Positions 17,822 through 27,199 are shown, numbered from the stretch's first letter. The stretch: DNA of 64,000 nucleotides from CBDFKF01 sp965248765 (GCA_965248765.1 CBDFKF010000002.1:558001-622000), one strand, 5' to 3'. Program-made: numbers and translations. The notes: generated by a model not told the origin, from the sequence alone.

Positions 17822-18055
17822 CTACTTGATGGTCGGCAGATGGCCAGTGAGCGCCGCCAGCATCGCCCCGACCGTGATAGCGATGCCGCCGAGCTTGAGC
17901 ACCGCCCACAACGCGCCCTTGCCGACGTTGGCGACCTTGGAAAGCTCGTCGACCCGCTCGACCAGCTTGTCCTGCCGCTTGTGCAGCGCGTCCACTTTGG
18001 ACTCGAGCACCGCGAGCTTCGCGATCACCTCAGTCGCTGTCGGTTCCTTGCTCAT
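17822..18055 (-). CDS. XhlA-like lysis accessory protein
   Basis: 77 residues from ATG 18055: a coiled coil with heptad leucines/valines (LESKVDALHKRQDKLVERVD) followed by one membrane segment (GGIAITVGAMLAALTG). This is the design of XhlA/hemolysin-type accessory proteins, which act with holins. It lies nine bases upstream of the holin gene and overlaps the preceding gene by four bases. Confidence 0.65.
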   Translation of the reverse strand: MSKEPTATEVIAKLAVLESKVDALHKRQDKLVERVDELSKVANVGKGALWAVLKLGGIAITVGAMLAALTGHLPTIK

Positions 18056-18369
18056 GTCTCGTTCCCCGTGAGCGCCTCGATGGTTTGCCACCCGGCGCCG
18101 AAGTCGACGACGCACGAGTGCCCCGCTTGGTTGGTTGCGACCGCGCTCCATGACCCGTCGGCCGCCGCGGTGATCTCGATCACGCGCCCACTGCCCGACA
18201 TCGCCCGCGCGATCACCGTCTCGCCGTGGTCCTCCGCGAGGATCGTGACCAGCGCCCCATGGTCCATCGAGCCCCGGCTACAGAGCGGCACCGTGCGCGC
18301 GTCCGCAGGCATCAAAAAAGCCGCCCAGAAGGCGGCTGTCAGAAAGAGCAGGCGGGCGTGCCTCATCAT
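18052..18369 (-). CDS. Small secreted phage protein of unknown function
   Basis: 105 residues from ATG 18369, with a signal peptide (MMRHARLLFLTAAFWAAFLM, then ADARTVP) and a compact domain containing SAVATNQAGHSCVVDFGAGW. Two Cys residues follow the signal region. Small exported proteins of this type are frequent next to phage lysis genes. Overlaps the previous gene and the XhlA-like gene. Confidence 0.55.
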   Translation of the reverse strand: MMRHARLLFLTAAFWAAFLMPADARTVPLCSRGSMDHGALVTILAEDHGETVIARAMSGSGRVIEITAAADGSWSAVATNQAGHSCVVDFGAGWQTIEALTGNET

Positions 18370-18536
18370 CGCTTGGCCTCGTACGGTACCGCTTCCGCTG
18401 CCGGCAGCGGAAGCGCCAACGAGCACATCATCTCGTCATGCTGCTGGACGATGTCGGGCGACTGCGCCTGCGCTGAGCCGATGAAAAAGGCCGCCAGAAC
18501 GGCGGCCATAGTCAAAACGCGGATGAGCCATTGCAT
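18366..18536 (-). CDS. Small exported protein, 56 residues
   Basis: ATG at 18536 with GAGGGGA upstream; sequence begins MQWLIRVLTMAAVLAAFFIG and SAQAQSP, a signal peptide with an AQA cleavage site, followed by only about 30 residues containing one Cys. The stop (18368-18366) overlaps the start of the next gene (18369), and it starts 16 bp after the polyvalent protein gene. Likely real because of spacing and signal. Confidence 0.5.
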   Translation of the reverse strand: MQWLIRVLTMAAVLAAFFIGSAQAQSPDIVQQHDEMMCSLALPLPAAEAVPYEAKR

Positions 18537-18551
18537 GTCAGAAGTCCCCTC

Positions 18552-21500
18552 TCATAGCCCGAGCCTCTGCTCGATCATCTCCGTCTGCCGGTAGATTCGA
18601 TTTCGCTGAACCGTGAGCGCGTCCAAGTGGCGCCGTTTCTCGTCCGGATCCATCGTTGGGTGGGCATAGATGGCGCGCGTGCGTTCGTTCATGGTGCGCA
18701 GCACTCGATACATGCGGTTCAACGGCTTGCGCGCCCGTAGGAGCGGCATGTTGTCCCCCACGAGCTCGTTCGCCCTCGCGGTATCGCCTTGGCGTCGAAG
18801 CGCCCGGATGGTCGAGTAGAGTTCGTCAGCCTCGCGCTTGAGGTCGTAGAACTCCGTTGACCACTTGGTGGAGAAAGACGGTTGTTCGCGGAAGAAGCGC
18901 TTCAGAACGGGGAGTTGGTCGAGCCTTGGTATCGGGCGTGGCGCTTGGTCACCGAACATCCCTACGAGCGCATCTGACATCCCGAGCAGATACCCGCCCA
19001 AGGTGCCGAAGTAGGCTTTCAGCAAGTGCTCGATTCGTACCGGCGAGCCAACGGGACCGAGTGCATCCGGCATGACGCGGCCAACCAGCTTCGCAGTCTC
19101 GGACGTGCTCGGCTTGTACTGGGCTTCGGGCCTTAGCCGTTCGTGCCCGAGACCAACAATCGGCCGGTCGCGGAAGAAGTCGCGATTCGCGACCTGCTCG
19201 ATGATGGGCGCGAAGAGCTGCGGCGTCGGGTCCAACGAGAATGTATCGAGGAACATCGCCAACAAACGCTCCGCACCCAGTTCAGTATCGTCACGACCCG
19301 CCGCCGCCCGAATGAAGCGCTCCGGGATGGTCGAGAAGATGGCACCCACCTCGAACGGCTTGGGAATGCGGAACTGCTTTCCGTCCACCCACAAGTGGTA
19401 GTAAGCGTCCTTCTCCCACTCCGGCAGCTTCTCGTAATCGGGGTTGTCCCAGTTCGCCGCCAGCAACGCGAGGGAGGCGCCCATAAGCATGGTGCCGCGC
19501 ACCAGGAACGTCTTGGGGTTGTCGCGGCCGGCGCGATAGAGCCGGTAGAGACCTTGAAGCCGCGCGTTCATGAAGGGGACGGTTTCGACTAGGAACCGCA
19601 TGGCGGCGAAGTCGCCGCGCATCGAGAAGTTCAGGAGGTCCTGCGCTTGGTGGACGGCTTCGGCCTTCGACCCGCCTTCTTTCAAGACCTGGTCATAGAT
19701 GGCGATGCGATTCGCGTTCTCCGACGCGGCGCCGATGCGTTGCCACAGCTCCCACGCCTTGCGCGGCGTGTCGACGATGGTGCTCGGCTCTATCCTCCGG
19801 CGATGGTCCTCCATCAAGAGCCGTACGTCTTCCGGCGCCGTCCGGTAGAACCCGCCTGAGCCGCCGCCTGCCGCCATGATGGCTTGGAGCGATGTGTCCT
19901 CGCGGAGCGACTTCACGAAGCCGCGCATCGAATCGAGCCCGGGCCGCAGGTTGGTTCCCGTTTGCACCCAAGCTGACATCGTGTCGCGCATGGCGTTCGC
20001 CAGCATGAAGGCGGGGTCGGCCGTGATGAGGTTCGTCAAGAGCCGCTTCGCACCGCGCATCAGCTTCGCCAGCCCTTCCATCTGCCGATGGTTCATGCTG
20101 GTGAGCGAGCGCAGAAGCAGCGGGTCGTGCACTCGGTAGTATTTGGCCTTGCCGTCGCGCATCACGTGGATGACGTTCGGATCCCGTGGCGGCGTCAGAG
20201 TGAACATCTTGAGCCACGTCTCGCGCGCGCCTTGCTGCATGCCGCCGAGATTGATGCCGACTTCCTCGAGGGCGCGTTGCGCCTGCGGCAGGGTTACGTG
20301 CGCGGCCTTCCAGTCCCACGCTTCGGCAGTGACAACACCCGTCCCCTCCAGCATGGCGATGGTGCGCTCGGTGGCGACGTTCTTGAAACTGAAGTCGATG
20401 AGCTTGGCCGTATTGAGGACCATGTTCTCCAGCAGGTCGCCAATCTGCGCCTCGCCGCCCGACAGGCGACGAATACCCGTGCGCTGGGACGCGATGCCGG
20501 TCTTGAGGTTCGGTGACAGGGTGCCGTCGTCGAGTACCCGATAGAACGGTACGTAGTCGTTTTGCTCCCACATGGCGCGCTGCTCGGCGTTGATGCCGCC
20601 GGCGGCCTCCGCCATGTCGAGCATGGAGGTGTTGAACTCCTGCCAATCGGCCATGACCTCGCGGAAGACGTTGCGGCCGTCCACCAGATGCTCCTGGTCG
20701 AGGTTTCCGAGAACCGAGATGTCACCGTCGCTCAGCAGGTTCTCCCGCCCCTCTTCCTTGAGGCGCTTGGAGCGCTGGGCAATGGCCCATCCCTTCCACA
20801 GGTGCACCAACCCATGCTCGCGGAGCGGCTGGAATGTCGCTTCCAACCCCTTCGAATCGGGCTTGAGCTCGAACACGCCCTCTTGGGCGTTGTACCGGAG
20901 CGCACCGAACTTGAGTGACGCCGCCACGACGGATGAGAGGTTCTGCGTTCGCTGCGCCGCCTTGTAGGCCGACACGCCGCCGGGCTGCACCCGGCCCGTG
21001 ACCGCCTTCTCGTAGTGCTCGATGGACGCGAACTGGTCCAGGAAGCCCTGCTTGAACTTGAGGCCATTCTGATTGCGGATGTTCGCGATGACCTGGCCGG
21101 CTCGCTCTCGCAACGACAAGTCGTCCGGCGCCGCCATGATGCGGCTGATGGTGTCCTCGACCTCCGCACTGCCCTGGACGCGGCGCGCATCGGGCAGGCT
21201 GTACTTCTCGGATTCGCCACGCGAAGCCGTAGGCAGACGTCGGCCCACTTGTCCCCGCTCAACGGAGCGGAACACATCCTCGGCGGTGCGATACCCGAGA
21301 CCGCGCAGCATGTTCGCCACACGTTGGAAGAAATCGCGGACTCGCTCGAAGATGCCGCGGAAGCCCGGGGCGAAGCGGTCACCGTCCTGCCAATGCTTGA
21401 AGGCGTCCGCCACCGCCTCTTCGTTCAGTTGCTCTTCGCTCAGCGCACCGTAGCGCCGGTCAATCTCGTACTCTGCGCGCCAGGAGCGCTTCGCTTCCCG

Positions 21501-23039
21501 CTCGAGCGCCACCCACTCCGAATCGGTGAACAGACCGAGGTTCCGCAACGCATGGATGGCCTCGTGGCGGACGGTCATGTCTGAGTCGCCGTAGGTGAGC
21601 GAGACCCGAATCAGGTTCTCGTCCGGTAGATATTTACCGGCAACTGTCGCGCCGTCACCCCTGCGACTGAGGCGGCCAGCAAGCCGTGTCTCGCTCTGCG
21701 GCGCAAGCTGCCGGGCGATGTCGAGAATGCGGTCGCCGAGCTCGTTGTTCTCCGCGTCGACCAGCCCTATATTGAGAGCTGTCTCCGCTCCCACGTCGTC
21801 CTTAGAGGCTGGAGGGCGTCGCTGCGTAGCGCCAGGGGGTGTCATACCTCGCCGCCTGATCGCATCGGAGACACGCTTCTCCGCTTCCTTCTCCGAGACC
21901 ATCCGAGCATACGGCGGTACGCGCTGCATCCGACCGGGGAAGCCCGACAGCACCCACACCACACGATCTTCGTAGAGCGTCGACGCAAGCACGACCGTCT
22001 TCTTGTCCCAGACGATGTTGCGGTTCACATCGCCGTTCGGCATTACGTAGTACGGTCCCATGCGCCCGCGCGCGATAACGTCGGGGATCTCGCGCACGAA
22101 CGCCTCCGCGTCGATGCCCTGGCCCGTCCGACGCTCAATGATGTGGTCGATGCCGCCCTTGACGTCGCCCCACAGGAACGATATCCAGCCGAGCTCCTTG
22201 CGGTACATGGCGCCGCGAATGTCGGTCTCGTCAGAGAGCACGCGCTCGATGGCCGCGCGCCCTCGCCGTAGGTTCTCGGCAACCGTGGGAACCTTGTCGG
22301 GAAGCGCATAGCGCTCGTTTCCGCCCACCACCTCTGCCACCGGGTGCTCTTCGAGTATTCGGCCGAGCACCCCTGCGTCGCCGATAGGAATGAAAAACCG
22401 CGTCTTGTACTGGATGCGCTCGGTCATCACACCATCGGCACGAAGACCGGCGATATGAGAACTGTCGGGCCCGGTCACTTCGAGGCGGCGTTCGCCGGAG
22501 ACCACGCGACGGACTACACGCCAGCCGTTCACAAGCCGAAGCGTCACACCGCCGTCGAGCACCTCACGCCGTGCTTGGTCTGCGGAGAGATCCGGTGCGT
22601 GGGCCTCAGTGCCAAGATTCTGGAGCGTTGCCGCGATGCTATCGGGTTCGATGTAGCGGCCGAGGAAGCGTTCACCAGCATCGGTCTGAAGGCGTATTAC
22701 CCGCGATTGACGCGGCAGACGATCCCAAATCGGCAGAATGACGCCAGAAATGAGATGGTTGTCATGCTCCACCATCGCCGGCAGAGACTCGACCTCGCGC
22801 GCCCACAGCTTCTCGGCCTGCGCCTCGGTCAGTTCTTCCCAATACTGTTCGTTGCGAAGTCTGTGGGCCTCCGTGAAGGAATGATCGAGTGAGCCCGTCA
22901 GGCGCGCCATCGGCGTGACGCTGCCCCCGGCGTCCGTCTTGTTGTGGGCCGGCGAGACCGCCAATATCTTGCCGCTGCGCTTGCTACGCACCCAGCGCTC
23001 CACTCGCTTGCCCTTACCGAGTCCGGCGCCCCCCATCAC
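18552..23039 (-). CDS. Giant phage polyvalent protein (Strawberry-notch tail, nuclease-like, zincin-like and LPD-type domains)
   Basis: 1495 residues. Residues about 45-250 match the C-terminal module of the Strawberry-notch helicases (LISGVILPIWDRLPRQSRVI, TLRLVNGWRVVRRVVSGERR). At about 265-385, HIIERRTGQGIDAEAFVREI to VWDKKTVVLASTLYEDRVVW resembles the barnase/EndoU/colicin/RelE-like (PBECR) nuclease domains of phage polyvalent proteins. Near 490 a zincin-like HEAIH motif appears. The long C-terminal part, with one hydrophobic segment near residue 1185 (GTMLMGASLALLAANW), resembles large polyvalent-protein-associated domains. Such proteins are injected with phage DNA. The upstream helicase part is in another frame (see 23036-23884). 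Confidence 0.75.
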   Translation of the reverse strand: MMGGAGLGKGKRVERWVRSKRSGKILAVSPAHNKTDAGGSVTPMARLTGSLDHSFTEAHRLRNEQYWEELTEAQAEKLWAREVESLPAMVEHDNHLISGVILPIWDRLPRQSRVIRLQTDAGERFLGRYIEPDSIAATLQNLGTEAHAPDLSADQARREVLDGGVTLRLVNGWRVVRRVVSGERRLEVTGPDSSHIAGLRADGVMTERIQYKTRFFIPIGDAGVLGRILEEHPVAEVVGGNERYALPDKVPTVAENLRRGRAAIERVLSDETDIRGAMYRKELGWISFLWGDVKGGIDHIIERRTGQGIDAEAFVREIPDVIARGRMGPYYVMPNGDVNRNIVWDKKTVVLASTLYEDRVVWVLSGFPGRMQRVPPYARMVSEKEAEKRVSDAIRRRGMTPPGATQRRPPASKDDVGAETALNIGLVDAENNELGDRILDIARQLAPQSETRLAGRLSRRGDGATVAGKYLPDENLIRVSLTYGDSDMTVRHEAIHALRNLGLFTDSEWVALEREAKRSWRAEYEIDRRYGALSEEQLNEEAVADAFKHWQDGDRFAPGFRGIFERVRDFFQRVANMLRGLGYRTAEDVFRSVERGQVGRRLPTASRGESEKYSLPDARRVQGSAEVEDTISRIMAAPDDLSLRERAGQVIANIRNQNGLKFKQGFLDQFASIEHYEKAVTGRVQPGGVSAYKAAQRTQNLSSVVAASLKFGALRYNAQEGVFELKPDSKGLEATFQPLREHGLVHLWKGWAIAQRSKRLKEEGRENLLSDGDISVLGNLDQEHLVDGRNVFREVMADWQEFNTSMLDMAEAAGGINAEQRAMWEQNDYVPFYRVLDDGTLSPNLKTGIASQRTGIRRLSGGEAQIGDLLENMVLNTAKLIDFSFKNVATERTIAMLEGTGVVTAEAWDWKAAHVTLPQAQRALEEVGINLGGMQQGARETWLKMFTLTPPRDPNVIHVMRDGKAKYYRVHDPLLLRSLTSMNHRQMEGLAKLMRGAKRLLTNLITADPAFMLANAMRDTMSAWVQTGTNLRPGLDSMRGFVKSLREDTSLQAIMAAGGGSGGFYRTAPEDVRLLMEDHRRRIEPSTIVDTPRKAWELWQRIGAASENANRIAIYDQVLKEGGSKAEAVHQAQDLLNFSMRGDFAAMRFLVETVPFMNARLQGLYRLYRAGRDNPKTFLVRGTMLMGASLALLAANWDNPDYEKLPEWEKDAYYHLWVDGKQFRIPKPFEVGAIFSTIPERFIRAAAGRDDTELGAERLLAMFLDTFSLDPTPQLFAPIIEQVANRDFFRDRPIVGLGHERLRPEAQYKPSTSETAKLVGRVMPDALGPVGSPVRIEHLLKAYFGTLGGYLLGMSDALVGMFGDQAPRPIPRLDQLPVLKRFFREQPSFSTKWSTEFYDLKREADELYSTIRALRRQGDTARANELVGDNMPLLRARKPLNRMYRVLRTMNERTRAIYAHPTMDPDEKRRHLDALTVQRNRIYRQTEMIEQRLGL

Positions 23040-23884
23040 ATCGGGAACGACCGGGGGTGAATCTTGTTGCCGACGCGGAGGCGAACGTATTTGGTCTCGG
23101 CCCCCGTCTCGGGGTGCGTGTAGACCGTCCGCTCTTCCTCCTTGACGATCTTGTCCGCTTTGATGGTCTCGAGGCCGACGTCAAGGGACCCCTCGGCTAT
23201 CGCGAGCTCCACCCGATCTTCCATGCGCTCGGCGAACTCATCGAACACGCGGTTCTGTGTGTCGATGGTCATGGACAGGAGACGGTTGAGGAAGCGCGGC
23301 ACGTCCGGCAATTTCGACCTGAGCCCGCCTGTCTTCGGATCGACGAGCGTCAGGCCCATCTCCTGTTCAAGCGTGCTGATGGACAGCCCTTCGACCTTGT
23401 TGCGCGCCACGTCATAGAAGAAGGCCCGCAGGCCATCGCGCGCATACTGGCTTTCAAGGTTGTCCTTCTCGCTGAACAGCCCCTGGTTGCCAGTCTGGCG
23501 CTGGCCCTTCGTTAGGGCGCCGAGCTGCGCCAAGCGTCGCGCGATGCTCGACAGAAAGCGTTTCTGCCCGTTGAGATCGGTTGTCACCAGCCGGTAGTAG
23601 GGCGCGCTTACCTGATTGGTGCGATGCGAGCGTCCGAAGCCCTGGACCGCCTTATCGGCACGCCATCCAGCCTGGACGAGGTAGTGACGGCGACGCTCCT
23701 GATTCTCGGCGGTGCGATCCGCGTGGAAGCTCCGGCCGGTGCCACCCGCGTCCGAGAACACCAGGATGCGCTTTTTGCCGGCCTGAAAGGCGTCGCCCTC
23801 GACGGTGTTGGCGCGTCCGGCGCGCTTCTGAACGATGGTCTTGCCGCCCTTGCGGATGACACGGCGCTTGCGGCCGGCCGGCCT
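23036..23884 (-). pseudogene. Strawberry-notch helicase C-terminal lobe, cut off and frameshifted
   Basis: Open from about 23884, with GGKTIVQKRAGRANTVEGDA, KKRILVFSDAGGTGRSFHAD, and GWRADKAVQGFGRSHRTNQ, the second helicase lobe of the Strawberry-notch family. It ends at LRVGNKIHPRSFPM and a stop at 23036. One missing base here separates it from the next segment (VMGGAGLGKGKRVERW), which starts the 18552-23039 frame. The ATPase lobe that should precede it is absent because the gene stops at the tRNA-Phe attachment site. Confidence 0.75.
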
Positions 23885-23917
23885 GACCGCTTAAGCCATT
23901 GATGCTTACGAAGAAAA

Positions 23918-23993
<76 letters not shown>

Positions 23994-24087
23994 AACCGGG
24001 CGACCTGGACGCGGGGCGCGCCCCGGCAGCGCGCCGCGTTATAGGAGGAATCGCCCCAGACTGTCTAGCGCGGGCCCTAGACGAGGT

Positions 24088-24321
24088 CTAGTCCGACCCA
24101 TCGCCGTCCGGCGGGTGCGAGGCCGCCGCCGCGGCCAGCTCGTCCGCGAGCTCGTGGTCGACCGGCTCCTCGCTCGGCAGCGCGTAGCGGCCCGTGAACC
24201 AGCGTGCGAGATCAACGTCCGCGCAGCGGCCGGAGCAGAATGGCCAATAGCGCTCAACGGCGAGGCGGCTGTTGCACACGGCGCAGGACTTCTCGCGCGC
24301 CCGCTTGACCGGGCCGCTCAT
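24088..24321 (-). CDS. yacG: YacG-type zinc-binding protein (DNA gyrase inhibitor family)
   Basis: 77 residues. CAVC and CSGRC provide the four zinc ligands, followed by the family motif DVDLARWFTGRYALPSEE. YacG of E. coli binds GyrB and inhibits DNA gyrase. The start (ATGAGC at 24321) overlaps the rng stop, so translation is coupled. Confidence 0.92.
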   Translation of the reverse strand: MSGPVKRAREKSCAVCNSRLAVERYWPFCSGRCADVDLARWFTGRYALPSEEPVDHELADELAAAAASHPPDGDGSD

Positions 24322-25790
24322 ATGAGGTCGACCTCGAAGCCGCCACGCTCCATCGCCGGCCCGCTCAGCACCCCGACGGCACGGCCGATCCGACGCTCGA
24401 GCATCGCGAGCGACTCGCGGTCGGCTTCGAGCGCGCGCGCAAGCGCCGGTGCGGCGCGGATTCGCAAACCGGCGCTCGCGCCCGTCGCTGCCACGTACTC
24501 GGCATGGCGCAGAGTGCTCCGCACTGCCGCGACAAGCGTGGGCCGCCGTCCGGAGCCCTCGCAGTCGGGACAAGGCTCGGTCAGCCGCATCACCAGTGAG
24601 TCGCGGACGCGGGCGCGGGTCATCTCGAGGAGGCCGACCTCGGAGATCGGGCTGATCCGGCAGCGTGCCGCATCGCCCGCGGTCGCCGTGCGCAAGGCCG
24701 CCATCACCTGTTCGCGATCCTCCGGCGCCGCCATTCGAATGAAGTCGATGACGATCAGCCCGCCGACAGAGCGCAACCGCAGCTGGCGGGCGATCTCGTG
24801 CGCCGCTTCGAGATTGACGCCGAGCACCGTCCGATCGTGGTCCCGTGTTTCCGGGCTCGAACCCGAATCCACATCGATCGCGGTCAGCGCCGTGGTCTCA
24901 TCAATGGTGATCGCGCCGCCGGAGGGAAGCTGAATCAAGCGCTCGAGCGCGGTCTCGACGTCCTCCGCGACGCCCCCTTCTTCGAAGAGCGCGCCCGGGC
25001 CGCGGAAATGTTCGAGCCGGCGTTCAAGTCCGGGGTGCTGCTTGCGGCAGTAGTCGCGCGCGACGAGAAAGCCCTCTGCCGAGTCGATGCGGATGCGTTC
25101 GGTATCGCCAGTCACGAAGTCACGCAGCGCGCGCTCGATCGGATCGCCTTCGCTCAAGAGACATGCCGGAGCGGTAGCATCCGCTTGGCTCGCCGACAAA
25201 CTCTTCCAGGCCGATGCCAGCCGCTGTGCGTCCTGGCGCAACTCTTCCGCGTCGGCCCCCTCGGCCGCCGTGCGCACGATGAAGCGGCCATCAGTGATGC
25301 CCTCGGCGGCGCGCGCTGCCTCAACCGCCTCCGTCAGACGCGCACGTTCGGCCTCATCGCCAAGCCGGCGTGAGACGACGATGCCGGATTGATCCGGTGC
25401 GTAGACCAGCAAGCGGCCGGGCAGCGTGATCTTGCCCGTGAGCGCAGCACCCTTGTTAGCCAAAGCATCCCGGGTGACCTGCACGAGCACGGCCTCGCCC
25501 TCGTCGACGAGCTCGCTGATCGGCGGCGTCTCGGCGCTGTTGTCGGCTTGATCACCGCCACCGAGGTGAACCGCTTCGCGCGCGCCGAGGAACCCGTCGC
25601 GGCCCGTCCCGATGTCGACGAAGGCGGCTTGTATCGATGGTACGACGCGGCCGATGCGGCCAAGGTAGACATTGCCGACCAGCGAGCCGCCGGCCGTCGG
25701 CTCGATAGCGAGCTCGACCAATCGGCCCTCCTCGGTGCGGGCGATCCGCACCTCGCCGATGCCAACGTTGATCAAGAGCTCGGCAGTCAT
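24318..25790 (-). CDS. rng: Ribonuclease G / E family
   Basis: 490 residues from ATG 25790, which overlaps the stop of maf; the frame is open further upstream inside maf but those codons are not needed. The protein opens with the S1-like domain (ELLINVGIGEVRIAR), has the catalytic aspartates in TAIDVDSGSS and GGLIVIDFIRM, and the zinc-link CPDCEGSG near the C-terminus. There is no long disordered C-terminal tail, so it is the RNase G type. It processes rRNA and other RNAs in the cytoplasm. Confidence 0.9.
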   Translation of the reverse strand: MTAELLINVGIGEVRIARTEEGRLVELAIEPTAGGSLVGNVYLGRIGRVVPSIQAAFVDIGTGRDGFLGAREAVHLGGGDQADNSAETPPISELVDEGEAVLVQVTRDALANKGAALTGKITLPGRLLVYAPDQSGIVVSRRLGDEAERARLTEAVEAARAAEGITDGRFIVRTAAEGADAEELRQDAQRLASAWKSLSASQADATAPACLLSEGDPIERALRDFVTGDTERIRIDSAEGFLVARDYCRKQHPGLERRLEHFRGPGALFEEGGVAEDVETALERLIQLPSGGAITIDETTALTAIDVDSGSSPETRDHDRTVLGVNLEAAHEIARQLRLRSVGGLIVIDFIRMAAPEDREQVMAALRTATAGDAARCRISPISEVGLLEMTRARVRDSLVMRLTEPCPDCEGSGRRPTLVAAVRSTLRHAEYVAATGASAGLRIRAAPALARALEADRESLAMLERRIGRAVGVLSGPAMERGGFEVDLI

Positions 25791-26428
25791 GGCCGCAGCG
25801 CCGCCAAACGCAAGTCGGCTGGCTCCGGCATCGCCCGGCGGTGAACCGGGAAGCCGATTCCATCGAGCAGATTCACGGTCTCGTAAAGCGGCAGGCCGAC
25901 GATGTTGGTGTAAGAGCCGTTGATGCGCCGGACCCAAGCCGCCGCTCGACCCTGGATGGCGTAGCCACCGGCCTTGCCGCGCCACTCGTCGCTCGCGATG
26001 TAGTCCCGAATGTCGGCCTCGCCGAGACGTTTCAGATGGACGATCGTCGTGACCAACCGGTGCCGGCAAGGGCCGCCGGGCGCCACGACGGCGACGCCGG
26101 TGTGGACGCGGTGGCGGCGCCCCGACAGTGTCTCGAGACAGCGCTGCGCGCCCATCGCATCAGCAGGCTTGGGCAGGACCCGTCGACCACAGGCGACGAC
26201 GGTATCGGCGGCCAACACGACGGCGTTGTCGTGGGTGCCGCCGATTCGTTGCGCCTTGGCCATCGCCAGTCGCTCTGCCATAGCTGCCGGCAGTTCCCCA
26301 GCCAACGCCGCTTCGTCGACGTCGGCCGCCACAACTTGGTCGGGGTTAAGGCCGATCTGCTGGAGAAGCGCCAGGCGCCGGGGTGATGCCGATGCCAGGA
26401 TGAGCCGCGGTGTCGACGCGGCCGCCAC
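25787..26428 (-). CDS. maf: Maf-family nucleoside triphosphate pyrophosphatase
   Basis: 213 residues with the signature LILASASPRRLALL near the start, VLAADTVVACGRRVLPKP, and GKAGGYAIQGRAAAWV. Maf proteins hydrolyse dTTP, UTP or modified nucleotides. It follows infA by nine bases and overlaps rng by four, part of the canonical alphaproteobacterial infA-maf-rng-yacG set. Confidence 0.93.
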   Translation of the reverse strand: MAAASTPRLILASASPRRLALLQQIGLNPDQVVAADVDEAALAGELPAAMAERLAMAKAQRIGGTHDNAVVLAADTVVACGRRVLPKPADAMGAQRCLETLSGRRHRVHTGVAVVAPGGPCRHRLVTTIVHLKRLGEADIRDYIASDEWRGKAGGYAIQGRAAAWVRRINGSYTNIVGLPLYETVNLLDGIGFPVHRRAMPEPADLRLAALRP

Positions 26429-26436
26429 TGCACTGC

Positions 26437-26655
26437 CTATTTGAAACGGAAGGTGATCCGGCCCTTGGTCAGATCATATGGTGTCATCTCGACGAGGACC
26501 TTGTCGCCGGTGAGCACCCGAATCCGGTTCTTACGCATCTTGCCGGAGGTGTGCGCAAGCAGCTCATGCTCGTTTTCGAGGACGACGCGAAACATTGCGT
26601 TCGGTAGTAACTCCTTCACCGTGCCCGGAAATTCGAGAAGTTCTTCTTTGGCCAT
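26437..26655 (-). CDS. infA: Translation initiation factor IF-1
   Basis: 72 residues, an S1-type OB fold with the near-universal stretches FPGTVKELLPNAMFRVVLEN and MTPYDLTKGRITFRFK. IF-1 binds the ribosomal A site during initiation. Normal length; GAGAG-type Shine-Dalgarno lies just upstream of 26655. Confidence 0.97.
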   Translation of the reverse strand: MAKEELLEFPGTVKELLPNAMFRVVLENEHELLAHTSGKMRKNRIRVLTGDKVLVEMTPYDLTKGRITFRFK

Positions 26656-26711
26656 TGGCTCTCCACGGTTGGTTGATGATCGTGGGAAGATGCGCGTGGA
26701 AGGCGCCTAAA

Positions 26712-27197
26712 TCAAGGCTCTTGCGGCCACAGCGCCGGCCATTCGGGTCGATCGGGCAGGCGCGGCGGGGCATCAGCGGCAAACTCGTGGAGGATGCGCC
26801 GGGCCAGGGTGTCACGCACCTGGCGGAAGGCATTGAGGATGGTATCGCGGTTACCCTGCACCGCGGTGGCATCAAAGGTGTGCCAGAACGCGAGATCGCA
26901 AGCCGAGGTCCGCGTTAGCTCCACCGCGCTGTGCTGGGCCTCGGGTGAAAGCGAGATGACCAAATCGAAGGACGTGTCGACGAGCTCGTCAAACGTCTTG
27001 GGCTGGTGGCCGTAGATATCGATGCCGATCTCCGCCATGACCGCGACGGCAAAGCCAAACATCTCGCCCTGGCGCACGCCGACCGAATCGACATACACGC
27101 GGTCGCCGTAAAGCTGTTTCATGATTCCCTCGGCCATCGGCGAGCGTGCCGCGTTGAACGTGCAGGCGAACAGAACACTCCCCGGCAATACCGCCAT
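26712..27197 (-). CDS. Low-molecular-weight phosphatase / arsenate reductase-like protein
   Basis: 161 residues. The P-loop CTFNAARSPMAEG fits CX5R(S), and the later LVISLSPEAQ region is where the acid/base Asp lies in relatives. In alphaproteobacteria this gene sits constantly between UPF0262 and infA; its true substrate is not known. Arsenate reduction is less likely because no ars genes are nearby. Confidence 0.85.
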   Translation of the reverse strand: MAVLPGSVLFACTFNAARSPMAEGIMKQLYGDRVYVDSVGVRQGEMFGFAVAVMAEIGIDIYGHQPKTFDELVDTSFDLVISLSPEAQHSAVELTRTSACDLAFWHTFDATAVQGNRDTILNAFRQVRDTLARRILHEFAADAPPRLPDRPEWPALWPQEP

Positions 27198-27199
27198 CG

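Noticed and set aside
23030..23045. Programmed ribosomal frameshift in the polyvalent protein
   Set aside because: No slippery heptamer or downstream structure could be made out on the minus strand. A simple one-base deletion is the more economical view.
24318..26069. Longer rng start giving 583 residues
   Set aside because: The extra codons overlap most of the maf gene's end and do not resemble RNase G; the ATG at 25790 overlaps the maf stop in the usual coupled manner.
26712..27197. Arsenic resistance gene arsC
   Set aside because: The P-loop fits, but the gene lies in a conserved housekeeping operon with no other ars genes, so a general low-molecular-weight phosphatase name is safer.
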